Positions 18,713 through 26,992 of a stretch of 35,379 nucleotides of DNA are shown here, piece by piece. The stretch is from Cyanobacteriota bacterium (GTDB lineage Bacteria > Cyanobacteriota > Cyanobacteriia > Cyanobacteriales > Microcoleaceae), in NCBI GenBank assembly GCA_025362325.1, contig JANYGO010000089.1, positions 1-35,379 on the forward strand, read 5' to 3'. Every line of letters begins with the position of its first letter. Position 1 is the first letter of the stretch. The position numbers were made by a program, and so were the translations under genes. Under the pieces are notes generated by a model, which worked only from the letters and a program-made list of their open reading frames with translations, ran no database searches and was not told the origin of the DNA.

Positions 18713-19474
18713 ATGCGTCAAAACGAACTCAAACAAAAAATCAAACAAGGCGAAACAGTCCTTGGTTTATTTATGAACTGCGCCTATCCCGCATTCATGG
18801 AAATCTGCGGTCATGCTGGATTTGATTTCGCCGTCATCGACATGGAACACGGCCCCCTGCACCCGCTTGCTGCTGAAGATTTGTGTCGCGCCGCCGACTG
18901 TAGCGGAATTGCACCGATTGTGCGCGTCCGCAAAAACGACGGGCCGCAAATTCAACGAGCTCTCGACATCGGCAGCGCAGGCGTTCAAGTACCTCAAATT
19001 GAAAGCAAAATTGATGCCGAAATCGCTGTCAAAAGCGCTAAATACAGTCCTCTAGGCACGCGGGGCCTTTCCTTCGCTACGCGGGCGGGACTGTACACCG
19101 CCGCAGGTGCAAATATCACGGACAAACTCAATGAAGAATCCTTGGTTGTGATTCACATCGAAGGGAAAGGCGGCATCGACAATCTGGCAGAAATTGTGAC
19201 TGTGCCTCATGTTGATGTGATTTTTCTGGGGCCTTACGATCTGTCACAGTCGATCGGCATTCCGGGCCAAGTCCGCGATCCCCGAGTCATCGACATGATG
19301 CAGGAAGCAGTGCAAACCATCCGCAAAGCAGGCAAAGCGGCGGGTACTTTCGCCGAAAACCCGGAAATCGCCAAGCAGTGGATTGATGCAGGCGTTCAGT
19401 ACGTCGCACTTGGGGCGGATGTTGCCGTCTTCCTGCGCGCCTGTCAGTCCCTGGTGAAAGCGGTGCGGAATTAA
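18713..19474 (+). CDS. HpcH/HpaI-family aldolase
   Basis: 253 residues, the usual family length; a TIM-barrel, metal-dependent aldolase cleaving hydroxy-oxo acids to pyruvate plus an aldehyde. Family marks: AVIDMEHGPLHP (metal/active-site loop), APIVRVRKNDG (conserved Arg), GVQVPQIESKIDAE, IHIEGKGGIDNLAEI and VIFLGPYDLSQSIGIPG with the metal-side Asp. In characterised homologues the enzyme acts in hydroxyphenylacetate degradation. No such pathway genes are nearby, so the physiological substrate here is unknown. The start codon ATG 18713 gives the typical N-terminus (MRQNELKQKIKQGETVLGLF). Confidence 0.9.
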   Translation: MRQNELKQKIKQGETVLGLFMNCAYPAFMEICGHAGFDFAVIDMEHGPLHPLAAEDLCRAADCSGIAPIVRVRKNDGPQIQRALDIGSAGVQVPQIESKIDAEIAVKSAKYSPLGTRGLSFATRAGLYTAAGANITDKLNEESLVVIHIEGKGGIDNLAEIVTVPHVDVIFLGPYDLSQSIGIPGQVRDPRVIDMMQEAVQTIRKAGKAAGTFAENPEIAKQWIDAGVQYVALGADVAVFLRACQSLVKAVRN

Positions 19475-19539
19475 GTTGCTAAGTAAATCCACCTAATTAA
19501 ACGTCCAATACCGATAGCTAAAAAGCTTGCTGTGTATGT

Positions 19540-19603
19540 CTTCTTGCCTCTTCCTTCTTCCTTCTTTCTTCTTCCTTCTTCCTTCTTCCTTCTTCTTTCT
19601 TTA
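19540..19603. repeat. Polypyrimidine CTTCCTT tandem tract
   Basis: About nine imperfect CTTCTTC/CTTCCTT units just downstream of the aldolase gene. The same tract type occurs at 9694-9734 and inside the ABC ATPase gene (25371-25422). Confidence 0.8.
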
Positions 19604-19727
19604 CGATATCTTTGCAAATTTTGTAGCTTTTTTAACCACACCTTCAAAAAACCTGAGCTAGACTAGAAGCATAAACCTCCTTAAGGCAAAACTGGGGAGG
19701 GGAGCAAGGCTTAAGGGAGAATAATCT

Positions 19728-20396
19728 ATGAAAACGGTATTAGAATCCATTCAATTGGACTATGCTTTCATGTTTACTTTTAAAAAAGTAAACTCGATTA
19801 AGCTCGAAGGTTTCAAGCCATTTTTTAACGATATGCCGATCGATCCTTATATTAAAGGCAAGTATCGTTCGAGAAGATTGTCGCGGTTTGCAGTCAACGG
19901 AAATGAGTTAGTTAAGTTACCCCACGGCTATTTGTTCCAAAGCAAAGCATACAATCCGGTGGTGGGCGATATCAGGCGGGAATATGCCGAATTGGACGAT
20001 CGGCTAATTGCCCTCGATAACTTCAAACAACTGATTTTTGCTTTTTTCGACTCCTGCAAAATTCACCCAGAAGCAGAAATCGGAGTACATCAAATCAGGA
20101 CAAGTTGCTCGCCGAAAAATTTCGGCAACCCCGCACCGGAAGGCATTCACCAAGACGGTACTGATTTTATCGGGATTTTCTCGGTCGATCGCACTAATAT
20201 TGTGGCCGGGGAAACGCATTTGTACTTGGCGAAAAAAGAGAAGCCCGTTTTTAATAAAATTCTGCATCCGGGAGAATTGCTGTTAGTCAATGACCACGAG
20301 TTTTTCCACTTTACTACGCCGATTAAACCGGAATTGGAAGGAGTGGGAACCAGGGATGTCTTTGTGATCACTTCTCCGAGTTTGCTTACCGATTGA
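19728..20396 (+). CDS. 2-oxoglutarate-Fe(II) dioxygenase (PF10014-like)
   Basis: 222 residues, matching the 2OG-Fe dioxygenase family that contains Bacillus L-isoleucine hydroxylase and BsmA. The iron-binding HxD is in GIHQDGTDFIG, a distal His in VNDHEFFHFTTPI, and the 2OG-binding Arg is probably in GTRDVFVIT. Upstream TAAGGGAGA serves as Shine-Dalgarno for ATG 19728. Members hydroxylate free amino acids or help biofilm formation; the substrate here cannot be told. The N-terminal 30 residues (LDYAFMFTFKKVNSIKLEGF) follow the family pattern. The stop codon is directly followed by a repeat copy (20397-20550). Confidence 0.85.
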   Translation: MKTVLESIQLDYAFMFTFKKVNSIKLEGFKPFFNDMPIDPYIKGKYRSRRLSRFAVNGNELVKLPHGYLFQSKAYNPVVGDIRREYAELDDRLIALDNFKQLIFAFFDSCKIHPEAEIGVHQIRTSCSPKNFGNPAPEGIHQDGTDFIGIFSVDRTNIVAGETHLYLAKKEKPVFNKILHPGELLLVNDHEFFHFTTPIKPELEGVGTRDVFVITSPSLLTD

Positions 20397-20550
20397 GAAG
20401 ACGCTCGCGGTTGAAACCGCGTCTACACGAACAAAACCCACTCCAAGCGGGTTGAAGAAGATCGGCGGTTGAAATTACGTTATTTTCTTCAGTCTGCGGA
20501 GGCAGACTTTGTTTGTCTAGGCGCGGTTTCAACCGCCGTCTCATCTTCGA
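20397..20550. repeat. GCGGTTGAAACCGC-type composite repeat
   Basis: It begins one base after the dioxygenase stop codon. It holds GCGGTTGAAACCGCGTCTA, a second GGCGGTTGAAA arm, the AGTCTGCGGAGGCAGACT hairpin and the terminal CGCGGTTTCAACCGCC, bounded by GAAGA and TCTTC. Same family as 5915-5961 and 30145-30550. Confidence 0.85.
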
Positions 20551-20552
20551 TA

Positions 20553-20679
20553 TCAATCCTCAGCATCGGGATCGATGCCCATTGCTCGCAGGCGATCGGC
20601 TAACTTCCTCTGGCAGTTGGGTATGATCGGGGAATGCAGGAGGCAAATCTGTGGCAGTTATTGTCTCATTCATCGTCAT
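20553..20679 (-). pseudogene. Uma2-family endonuclease remnant (head joined to tail)
   Basis: ATG 20679 opens a frame MTMNETITATDLPPAFPDHTQ, the typical cyanobacterial Uma2 N-terminus. After QLPE the frame is lost. In the next frame QRKLADRLRAMGIDPDAED ends at TGA 20553-20555, the typical Uma2 C-terminus. About 150 internal codons, including the nuclease core, are missing. This is a deletion derivative with no activity. Too short to be listed by ordinary gene callers. Confidence 0.65.
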
Positions 20680-20776
20680 TTCCTGTGCAGTTATTGTCAA
20701 TTGTAATCCCAAATTTTAGCAAGCTGATTTAAAATTTCAGCTAAGATTAGCAACCGCCAGCTATTGTTAGGGGTAA

Positions 20777-20793
20777 GGTGCGCACTGCGCACC
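20777..20793. repeat. GGTGCGC hairpin
   Basis: GGTGCGC-ACT-GCGCACC, a 7-bp perfect stem in a TAAGG...CCCTA context, a known kind of dispersed cyanobacterial palindrome. It lies ~90 bp past the AEC transporter stop codon and may contribute to transcription ending. Confidence 0.6.
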
Positions 20794-20850
20794 CTACAGA
20801 TAGATTATGTGCATCAAGGAATATTTTTTCTTATTCCCTCTTCCTTCGAT

Positions 20851-20871
20851 CAACTGTCAACTGTCAACTGT
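20851..20871. repeat. CAACTGT heptamer x3
   Basis: Three perfect CAACTGT units just beyond the AEC transporter stop codon. The same heptamer forms the larger array at 26329-26384. Confidence 0.75.
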
Positions 20872-20885
20872 TAACTCAGCTAATA

Positions 20886-21881
20886 TTAACTAAACCAAGC
20901 CAGCCACAGCGGAAGCATCAGCAACAAACCGACGGAAGTGAGGGCGATGCTGCTAGCTAACATATCGCGATCTAATTCATATATTTCTGCTAAAATCAGC
21001 ACCGAAAGAGCTGTGGGCGTTCCCGACATCAACACCAACACGAACCTCGGATCGCCACTCAATCCCCAAAAACTAGCACCCAATCCGATCAGCACCGGCA
21101 CAATTACCACTTTTAACAACGACGGGATTAACGCTAGTTCAAAACTTTGCCATGTTTTAATAGCTCTCAAGCGGATACCAACCAGTACCAAAGCACTAGC
21201 AATTACCCCCAAAATTGCTGTCTGCAATCCCGATTCTACTGTCTCAGGCAGGGGGATATTTCTAGTAAAAAAACCCATGATAAATGCCCACAGGGCGGGA
21301 ACTGTCAGCACGTCCCGAAGCTGAATCCACCAGTGATTTTTGTCATCAGAATGTCCGAAATAGCTAGCAAGAAATACACCGAATCCGTAGCTGCCGATCA
21401 CGTTGTTGGTGACGCTGTACAAGACTGCCCAGTTGTTGTTATCGCTGCTGATGATAGCAGGGGTGATTGCTAATCCCACAAAGCCGGTATTCCCTAACAT
21501 GGCAGCTAGGATAAAACTGCCTTGGCTCGATCGCGTCAGGGAATTTATATTTAATAGAAATAAATTAATTAGAGAATGTTTGCCGTCAAAATATGGCTTG
21601 TTGACGTGGGCCGCACTCAGCCGCCGTAATAACACCCAAGTCAACCAAGCTAAGCAGGTACTGACAAATAATACGAATATGGCGATCGCCGGTGTGAATC
21701 CCACAGCACCGGAAAAATCGCTTTGACGGGCTAAAACAGCAATTTGCAGCGGTATCCCAATCCAGTAAAGAAAGCGGCTTAGCAACTTAGGAAAATCAAC
21801 TGGGATGTACCGAAATATCAGCAGTCCCAAGCCCGTCCAAATAACTAGAGGCGTATAAGCATGAAATAAGGTTTCAAGCAT
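20886..21881 (-). CDS. AEC-family transporter
   Basis: 331 residues with about ten hydrophobic helices in the 5+5 arrangement of the auxin efflux carrier family. Examples are LVIWTGLGLLIFRYIPV, FILAAMLGNTGFVGLAITP and VLIGLGASFWG. The family-typical GNTGFVGLA crossing motif is near the middle, and the C-terminal half ends SSIALTSVGLLLMLPLWLAW. An inner-membrane carrier; bacterial homologues export malate, other organic acids or auxin-like compounds, and the substrate here is unknown. It stands alone between two repeat-rich intergenic stretches. Confidence 0.9.
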   Translation of the reverse strand: MLETLFHAYTPLVIWTGLGLLIFRYIPVDFPKLLSRFLYWIGIPLQIAVLARQSDFSGAVGFTPAIAIFVLFVSTCLAWLTWVLLRRLSAAHVNKPYFDGKHSLINLFLLNINSLTRSSQGSFILAAMLGNTGFVGLAITPAIISSDNNNWAVLYSVTNNVIGSYGFGVFLASYFGHSDDKNHWWIQLRDVLTVPALWAFIMGFFTRNIPLPETVESGLQTAILGVIASALVLVGIRLRAIKTWQSFELALIPSLLKVVIVPVLIGLGASFWGLSGDPRFVLVLMSGTPTALSVLILAEIYELDRDMLASSIALTSVGLLLMLPLWLAWFS

Positions 21882-21956
21882 AAAATTTTAACTTGACAAT
21901 TTGAAGTCTCTCTATCGATTAATAGTAAGGCTAAAACCAGTTAAAAAAAGCGATTT

Positions 21957-21998
21957 ATCGTTAGCCCTGCCCCCGTAGGGGCGGCCTTGGCTAACGAT
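21957..21998. repeat. Perfect-ended inverted repeat
   Basis: ATCGTTAGCC (21957-21966) pairs perfectly with GGCTAACGAT (21989-21998). The loop itself contains a GCCCC-CGTA-GGGGC hairpin. It lies in the 213-bp spacer between the AEC transporter and the 68-residue protein gene. Confidence 0.7.
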
Positions 21999-22095
21999 TT
22001 GTCTTGCATTTTCCCAACTTATGTGCTGTGTTTTCCTGTCGTTTATTTCACACCGAAACACGGCGATACTAAATCTGTAGATTAGCTTGCGCTGA

Positions 22096-22302
22096 TCAAT
22101 TCAATTTCAAAGCATTAACAGGCACATCATCCCAAGAAATAACAGTTCGCAACGTAGCAACCCAGCCCTGCTGTTTTTGCTCTGCCGTCAAATTCTGCTC
22201 AAAAGATTCGTGGCATTGCTTCGCTTGAGTCTCATCGCAACAAGCAATGCAAGCATAAAGAATACCCGACGGATCGATTTGCTCGTTTACCCAAATAATC
22301 AC
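22096..22302 (-). CDS. Small conserved cyanobacterial protein
   Basis: 68 residues (start MIIWVNEQIDPSGILYACIA, end WDDVPVNALKLN). It is soluble, with cysteines at ACIACCDE and KQCHE that are close enough to bind a metal or form disulfides. The composition and ordered start and end look like a conserved small protein rather than a chance frame, and I recall similar short cyanobacterial hypothetical proteins. Function unknown; no partner in the neighbourhood. Confidence 0.65.
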   Translation of the reverse strand: MIIWVNEQIDPSGILYACIACCDETQAKQCHESFEQNLTAEQKQQGWVATLRTVISWDDVPVNALKLN

Positions 22303-22406
22303 GATCTACTCTCTCAATCAAAATCTACTGTCACTTAAATTTTCCTATATTTTTGCCAATTATTTACTAGGATTTACCCAACAAAAAATTTACCCACGGG
22401 ATGCCC

Positions 22407-22471
22407 AGAAACCGAGTTTTTGGCGAAAAGACGGGTTGCAAACCGCAGATTAAGCAAAAAACCCGGTTTCT
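22407..22471. repeat. AGAAACCSGGTTT inverted pair
   Basis: AGAAACCGAGTTTTT (from 22407) and AAAAACCCGGTTTCT (to 22471) pair with one mismatch and enclose ~35 bp. Same family and arrangement as 2715-2777. Confidence 0.7.
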
Positions 22472-22503
22472 GAGAGTCGAAGTGCGATCGCCAACTGATA
22501 AAA

Positions 22504-22989
22504 TCACTTCGAGGCCAAACTCGCCAAAGACTCCCCCGCAACCCGGCAAATCCGCCAGTCGGGCATCACATCAGCACCGATACCCTTGTAAAATCCGATC
22601 GCCAATTCATTCCAATCCAACACACTCCACTCCAAACGCCCGCAGCCCCTTTCCACTGTCAACCGCGCCAAATAAACAATCAAAGACTTACCAATTCCCC
22701 GCCCGCGAAACTCAGGAAGCACAAACAAATCCTCCAAATAAATTCCCGGCTGAGTCAAAAAAGTAGAATAATTGTAAAAAAATAGCGCCCAGCCTACGAT
22801 CCGATCTTCGCATTCTGCTAGAATTGCTTCAGCAAAAGGGCGATCGCCAAACAAATGATTTTCCAAATCAACCGCATTACCCGTAACGGCGTGAGATAAC
22901 TTTTCGTACTCAGCTAAAGCCTTAATCAAATCAAACAACACCGGCACATCAGCGCGGGTAGCAGGACGCAAAATCACCTCATCAGACAT
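22504..22989 (-). CDS. GNAT-family N-acetyltransferase
   Basis: 161 residues. Motif A for acetyl-CoA binding is LEDLFVLPEFRGRGIGKSLI (R-x-x-G-x-G), followed by the motif B helix (NELAIGFYKGIGAD). The start MSDEVILRPATRADVPVLFDL and the segment WALFFYNYSTF resemble diamine-type acetyltransferases, so a polyamine or small amine may be the substrate; this is inference. A cytoplasmic single-gene unit on the minus strand. Confidence 0.9.
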   Translation of the reverse strand: MSDEVILRPATRADVPVLFDLIKALAEYEKLSHAVTGNAVDLENHLFGDRPFAEAILAECEDRIVGWALFFYNYSTFLTQPGIYLEDLFVLPEFRGRGIGKSLIVYLARLTVERGCGRLEWSVLDWNELAIGFYKGIGADVMPDWRICRVAGESLASLASK

Positions 22990-23042
22990 AAATCAATCAG
23001 TAGTAAGCGACAATCAACAATTAAATATAACAGAAGTCAGTA

Positions 23043-23080
23043 GTCATTACTCATTACTCATTACTCATTAGTCATTATTT
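23043..23080. repeat. ATTACTC heptamer array
   Basis: Five imperfect units of CATTACT / CATTAGT. It is related in sequence to the ATTAGTC array at 26204-26240. Confidence 0.75.
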
Positions 23081-23081
23081 G

Positions 23082-23141
23082 TAGGTGCGTCGCCATTAAA
23101 AATCCCAAAAATATATCGACAACCTCATAGTGACGCACCTA
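23082..23141. repeat. 60-bp element with 10-bp inverted ends
   Basis: TAGGTGCGTC at the left and GACGCACCTA at the right are perfect inverted repeats enclosing 40 bp of AT-rich sequence. This is a MITE-like or REP-like layout, with no coding capacity. Confidence 0.65.
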
Positions 23142-23265
23142 TATTTTTCAATAACCAGACAAACAACCCCGAGTTTCACTCCATCCAAGACTTTTTTTGT
23201 CTCAATATTTTTTCAACATTATCTAATTTTCAATTAAGCTTTTCCACCTTGAATCTGCACGTTTA

Positions 23266-23285
23266 GGGTGGGGAGAAGCCCACCC
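23266..23285 (-). terminator. Possible terminator hairpin of sigma-factor gene
   Basis: GGGTGGG-GAGAAG-CCCACCC, a perfect 7-bp GC-rich stem ~48 bp past the sigma-factor stop codon. It lacks a T-run on the minus strand, so termination is only a possibility. Confidence 0.4.
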
Positions 23286-23332
23286 ACAAGAATTTTAAGA
23301 CTTTTCCAAATGCAAACTCAATGCTTTTTAGC

Positions 23333-24406
23333 TTATTTCAACCAGCCCTTCAATCGTTCCGTAACTTGAGGGCGGCGCAGCTTCCGCATTGCCTTATTTT
23401 GAATTTGACGGACTCGTTCGCGGGACAAATTGAACAAACTGCTAACCTCTTCTAAAGTGTAAGGTTCGCCAGTGATCAAACCATAGCGCATAGCAACAAT
23501 CTCTTTTTCGCGCTCAGTCAAAATACTATCCAACACCTCCAAAATATCTTGGCGCATCATCATCTCATTCATCTGAGATTCTGGAGATTGCGTCGCGCTA
23601 TCTTCAATCACATCCAAAAGTTCCGAACTTTCTTCCGTGCCGATGCGGTGGTTGAGAGACAGAGATTGCCGACGTACTTGCTGGAGATAACGAAGCTGTT
23701 CGGAAGTAACTTCCATTTCTTTAGCAAGTTCAAGTTCAGTGGGATTGCGTTGAAGAGAACGCCTCAAATCCCGATAAACTCTTTTGAGTTTATTTAACTG
23801 TTCGACAATGTGAACCGGCAAGCGAATCGTCCGCCCTTGATTGGCAATTGTGCGGGTAATTCCTTGGCGAATCCACCAATAGGCATAGGTAGAAAACTTG
23901 TAACCCTTCTCCGGATCGAACTTTTCGGCGGCTCGATTCAAACCCAAAGCTCCTTCCTGAATTAAATCGAGAAAAGGCACGCCCCGATTGAGATAGCGTT
24001 TAGCAATAGAAACTACCAAGCGCAAATTCGAGCTGATCATTTTCCGTTTCGCCGACTGACACTGGTAGCGGAGCTGTTGCAGTTGAGTTTCGCTCACCCC
24101 CAAAGCCGCCGCGAGTTCAGCCTTTGTTGGCACTCTGTCCAATTCATGCTGCAAACGCTGTTCTAGTTCCTGAAGGGCTACCAATTCTTGAACGCGGCGC
24201 GCCAACTCCACCTCTTCGGTGGCACTCAGTAGAGGATAGCGAGCCATTTCTTTGAACAAAGCTCCCACGGGATCGTCGGCAGACCAGTTGTTGTATGCTG
24301 ACGATCTACTTACCGTCGGACGATCGATCTCGGTGTCCTCATCCTCTGCGATTGCGAGTGAGGCTTCGGGGGCCACCGCAAAACTGCCTAGGTCAGATTC
24401 TGCCAT
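23333..24406 (-). CDS. Group 2 RNA polymerase sigma factor (RpoD-like)
   Basis: 357 residues from ATG 24406 (MAESDLGSFAV). Region 1.2 is DDPVGALFKEMARYPLLSATEE (about 44-65). Region 2 is LRLVVSIAKRYLNRGVPFLDL to the promoter-melting and -10 helix TYAYWWIRQGITRTIANQ (about 128-190). Region 3 follows, then region 4 with the -35 helix-turn-helix YTLEEVSSLFNLSRERVRQIQ (about 310-335). The KEMARYPLL form of region 1.2 suggests a SigC-type factor, not the primary SigA, but I do not assign a symbol. Longer in-frame starts exist: ATG 24469 (MIKLVKV) and TTG 24520; none has a clear Shine-Dalgarno. Upstream is the ABC ATPase gene, 126 bp away on the same strand. Confidence 0.9.
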   Translation of the reverse strand: MAESDLGSFAVAPEASLAIAEDEDTEIDRPTVSRSSAYNNWSADDPVGALFKEMARYPLLSATEEVELARRVQELVALQELEQRLQHELDRVPTKAELAAALGVSETQLQQLRYQCQSAKRKMISSNLRLVVSIAKRYLNRGVPFLDLIQEGALGLNRAAEKFDPEKGYKFSTYAYWWIRQGITRTIANQGRTIRLPVHIVEQLNKLKRVYRDLRRSLQRNPTELELAKEMEVTSEQLRYLQQVRRQSLSLNHRIGTEESSELLDVIEDSATQSPESQMNEMMMRQDILEVLDSILTEREKEIVAMRYGLITGEPYTLEEVSSLFNLSRERVRQIQNKAMRKLRRPQVTERLKGWLK

Positions 24407-24532
24407 ATAGTGCTTGGTGTCCGTGGGATGATTTGAAAAGTATGCCTTCACTTTAACCAATTTAATCATAAATTTCCGAAATCCATCTAGAAGCTGGTGG
24501 CTGATATCAAATTTCCCCAATTTTAGATTGGT

Positions 24533-26212
24533 TTATTGAGTCCGAGCCAATAAAGGAGCTGCTTGCAATAACTGCTGAGTATAAGGGTGCTGCGGATTAG
24601 TAAAAATCTCCCTAGTCTTGCCGATTTCCACAATTTTTCCGGCATTCATTACCGCAATGCGATCGCAAAAAAATCTCGCCACCCACAAATCATGGGTAAT
24701 AAACAGATAAGTCAAATTAAATTCCTGTTTCAACTCCAACATCAGCTCTAATACTTGAGTCTGCACGCTAGCATCCAGCATACTCACTGGTTCGTCGCAA
24801 ATAATCAGTTGCGGCCGAGTAATCAAAGCGCGGGCGATCGAAACCCGCTGCTGTTGTCCTCCTGACAATTCCCCCGGATAGCGGCGAAAGAAATCCTCCC
24901 CAGGAGTCAAACCCACCCGCTCTAACATTTGGATTACTTGTTTTTTAGCTTCCTCTCCCTTAGCTAATTTGTGAATAAACAAAGGGTCAGCAATACTTTG
25001 CCCCACCGTCATCATCGGATTCAAGCAAGCGTGGGGATCTTGAAATACCATTTGCATTTGGCGGCGGTGTTTCCTCACAGCATCGCCACTCAGGGCAGTG
25101 ATATCTATGCCTTGAAATTCAACTTTCCCACCCGTCGGGGGAATTAGCCGCAAAATTGTGCGAGATAATGTGCTTTTGCCGCAGCCGGACTCCCCTACCA
25201 GCCCGAGGATTTCCCCCCGTTCTAGCTCTAAACTAACGCCGTCTACGGCTTTAATTACCTGGCGATTCCTCGAAAATAATTGGTCTAATAAATTGCTTTC
25301 TAAACTGTAGTGCTGCTGCAAATTAGTCACAGTCAAAAGAGGCGAATTTGACTCGGACTTAAGCTGAGAATTTTCCTTCTCCCCTCTTCCTTCTTCCTTC
25401 TCCTCTCTTCCTTCTTCCTTCTGAATGTGCAAAGCTGCTTTGAGGAGCGATCGAGTATATTCATGTTGCGGGTGCCCAAAAACGTTCTGCACCGGCCCTG
25501 TTTCTACAACTTTGCCGCCGTACATCACCGCAATACGATCGCAATACTCAGCCACCATCGCCAAATCGTGAGAAATCAACAAAATAGCCGTTCCCCTTGA
25601 AGTGCAAAGTCTGGTTAACTCCTGCATAATCTGCGCGGCGACAGTTACATCCAAACTCGTCGTCGGTTCGTCGGCCACAATTAACTTCGGATCGAGCAAA
25701 AGAGCCAAAGCAATTGCCACTCTTTGACGCATACCGCCGCTAAATTCGTGGGGAAATTGTGACCAGCGAGACGCGGGAATTTTCACAGCTTCCAAAATCT
25801 CGATCGCCCGTTGCTTAGCTTGCTTGCGATTCAAATCCCGTCTGTGAGCTTGCAAAGTCTCAATACAGTGTTCCCCAACAGTCATCAAAGGATCGAGACG
25901 AGTCATCGGATCTTGAAAAATCAACGCCACAGCTTCGCCCCGAAACCGTCTCAGCCGCGAAGCATTCATCTCAAACACCGACTCTCCCGCAAAACCAACT
26001 CGCCCCTCAACCAGCGTCGAATCCGGCAGCAACCGCATCGCCGCCCTTCCCAAAGTTGACTTACCGCACCCTGACTCCCCAACTAATCCCAGTTTTTCCC
26101 CAGGTTCCAGCGTCAGAGAAACCCCATCAACGGCCCAACCGGATTGGCCCCGCCGCTGAGGATAAGCTACTCGCAGATTTTCGACGGAAAACAAAGAACA
26201 GTCATTAGTCAT
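24533..26212 (-). CDS. Fused double-ATPase subunit of an oligopeptide-type ABC transporter
   Basis: 559 residues with two complete nucleotide-binding domains, like DppD and DppF joined. Domain 1: Walker [10 protein letters not shown] (about 45-53), signature [10 protein letters not shown], Walker [13 protein letters not shown], switch His in LLISHDLAM. Domain 2: Walker [10 protein letters not shown] (about 340), signature [29 protein letters not shown]. Both end in the OppD/F-type [11 protein letters not shown] and [11 protein letters not shown] segments. It energises uptake of peptides or similar solutes at the inner membrane; permeases and a binding protein are not in this window. The linker (about 263-279, [15 protein letters not shown]) is encoded by a polypyrimidine repeat. 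The start ATG 26212 lies inside an ATTAGTC repeat. Confidence 0.92.
   Translation of the reverse strand: MTNDCSLFSVENLRVAYPQRRGQSGWAVDGVSLTLEPGEKLGLVGESGCGKSTLGRAAMRLLPDSTLVEGRVGFAGESVFEMNASRLRRFRGEAVALIFQDPMTRLDPLMTVGEHCIETLQAHRRDLNRKQAKQRAIEILEAVKIPASRWSQFPHEFSGGMRQRVAIALALLLDPKLIVADEPTTSLDVTVAAQIMQELTRLCTSRGTAILLISHDLAMVAEYCDRIAVMYGGKVVETGPVQNVFGHPQHEYTRSLLKAALHIQKEEGREEKEEGRGEKENSQLKSESNSPLLTVTNLQQHYSLESNLLDQLFSRNRQVIKAVDGVSLELERGEILGLVGESGCGKSTLSRTILRLIPPTGGKVEFQGIDITALSGDAVRKHRRQMQMVFQDPHACLNPMMTVGQSIADPLFIHKLAKGEEAKKQVIQMLERVGLTPGEDFFRRYPGELSGGQQQRVSIARALITRPQLIICDEPVSMLDASVQTQVLELMLELKQEFNLTYLFITHDLWVARFFCDRIAVMNAGKIVEIGKTREIFTNPQHPYTQQLLQAAPLLARTQ
25371..25422. repeat. Polypyrimidine tract within coding sequence
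   Basis: CTTCCTTCTTCC-type units inside the ABC ATPase gene; read on the minus strand they encode a Glu/Gly/Lys/Arg linker between the two ATPase domains. Same repeat type as intergenic tracts at 9694-9734 and 19540-19603. Confidence 0.8.
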
Positions 26213-26384
26213 TAATCATTAGTCCTTAGTTATTAGTTATTGGTTATTGGTCGTATCATGTCCAGTCATATAATCTTCAATCGTTAATAGTTTGTAGTCA
26301 GAACACAGAGTCATCTATCGGGGTGTTGTCAGTTCTCAGTTGTCAGTTGTCAGTTGTCAACTGTCAACTGTCAACTGTCAACTG
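26204..26384. repeat. Heptamer repeat region: ATTAGTC, TTGTCAG and CAACTGT arrays
   Basis: 26204-26250 carries ATTAGTC/TTAGTTA units that include the start codon of the ABC ATPase gene. 26329-26384 carries TTGTCAG units that switch to TCAACTG units, giving a near-palindromic array that ends within two bases of the zinc-ribbon gene stop codon. The ~75 bp between them show no feature. Confidence 0.8.
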
Positions 26385-26385
26385 A

Positions 26386-26970
26386 CTAAATTTCCCTTCG
26401 CTTCAACTCAGCTCTCCGCAGTATGTAAGTTGCCGCACAATCTGCGTGGGGATGGTCAGCTAAAACTTCCGCAAGTTCCAACACATATCCGGCGATATCC
26501 GGGCCCAGCTTCTCAGTCAGCACTTGACGCTCACGAGAGGCGAGCTCTTGCACGCGGGCCTTTGCTTGCCAGTTGGGAGAAAACATCTTGTCAATCTGGG
26601 TATGGAATCCTAGACTTTCGAGAATGTCCCACTCGCCGTTATCGCACCAAATTCCCCCGCACAGCATACAGCGCTCTATGTAAAAGGGCACTCTGCTAAA
26701 GGGAACTTTTGCCCGTGACAGATAGTGACCATCTTCGGGACACAGCGCTGCTTTGCTGTCGTAGGGAGACGGCGTGAATTCTACGCCGAGAGTGCCTGTC
26801 GCCTGTGGCTTCTCAGATTTGTTGTACCATTGGCTCTGCTCTTTCTGCCAAGCTTCGTATTCTCTACCTGGAATCCAGATACCGTAACAGTTGGGACACC
26901 ACTGCACCGACATACTGCCGGCTAAGGTGCCTCCTTCTAAGTTTGGATGTTTACATTTTGGACATTCCAC
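26386..26970 (-). CDS. TFIIB-type zinc-ribbon protein
   Basis: 194 residues with two zinc ribbons. The first (about 1-55) is MECPKCKHPNLEGG...VQWCPNCYGIWIPG. The second (about 75-120) is LCPEDGHYLSRAKV...ERCMLCGGIWCDNGEWDILE. The CxxC...CxxCxGIW pattern is that of zf-TFIIB (PF13453) proteins, which are probably metal- or nucleic-acid-binding; their role is unknown. The C-terminal ~70 residues are helical (ELASRERQVLTEKLG). It lies 22 bp downstream of the PatD-like gene on the same strand, so the two are likely one transcript. Confidence 0.85.
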   Translation of the reverse strand: MECPKCKHPNLEGGTLAGSMSVQWCPNCYGIWIPGREYEAWQKEQSQWYNKSEKPQATGTLGVEFTPSPYDSKAALCPEDGHYLSRAKVPFSRVPFYIERCMLCGGIWCDNGEWDILESLGFHTQIDKMFSPNWQAKARVQELASRERQVLTEKLGPDIAGYVLELAEVLADHPHADCAATYILRRAELKRREI

Positions 26971-26992
26971 CGCTTTATTTCTCCTTGCCTTC

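Larger units (their letters stand above)
22990..23332. other. Intergenic region with three different repeats
   Basis: No gene. It contains an ATTACTC heptamer array (23043-23080), a 60-bp element with inverted ends (23082-23141) and a hairpin (23266-23285) behind the sigma-factor gene. The rest is AT-rich. Confidence 0.55.

Noticed and set aside
20004..20371. Minus-strand open frames opposite the 2OG dioxygenase
   Set aside because: The plus-strand frame carries intact catalytic motifs and a Shine-Dalgarno; the antisense frames have none.
24407..24520. Longer sigma-factor start at TTG 24520
   Set aside because: TTG without a Shine-Dalgarno and a non-family N-terminus; ATG 24406 or 24469 is more likely.
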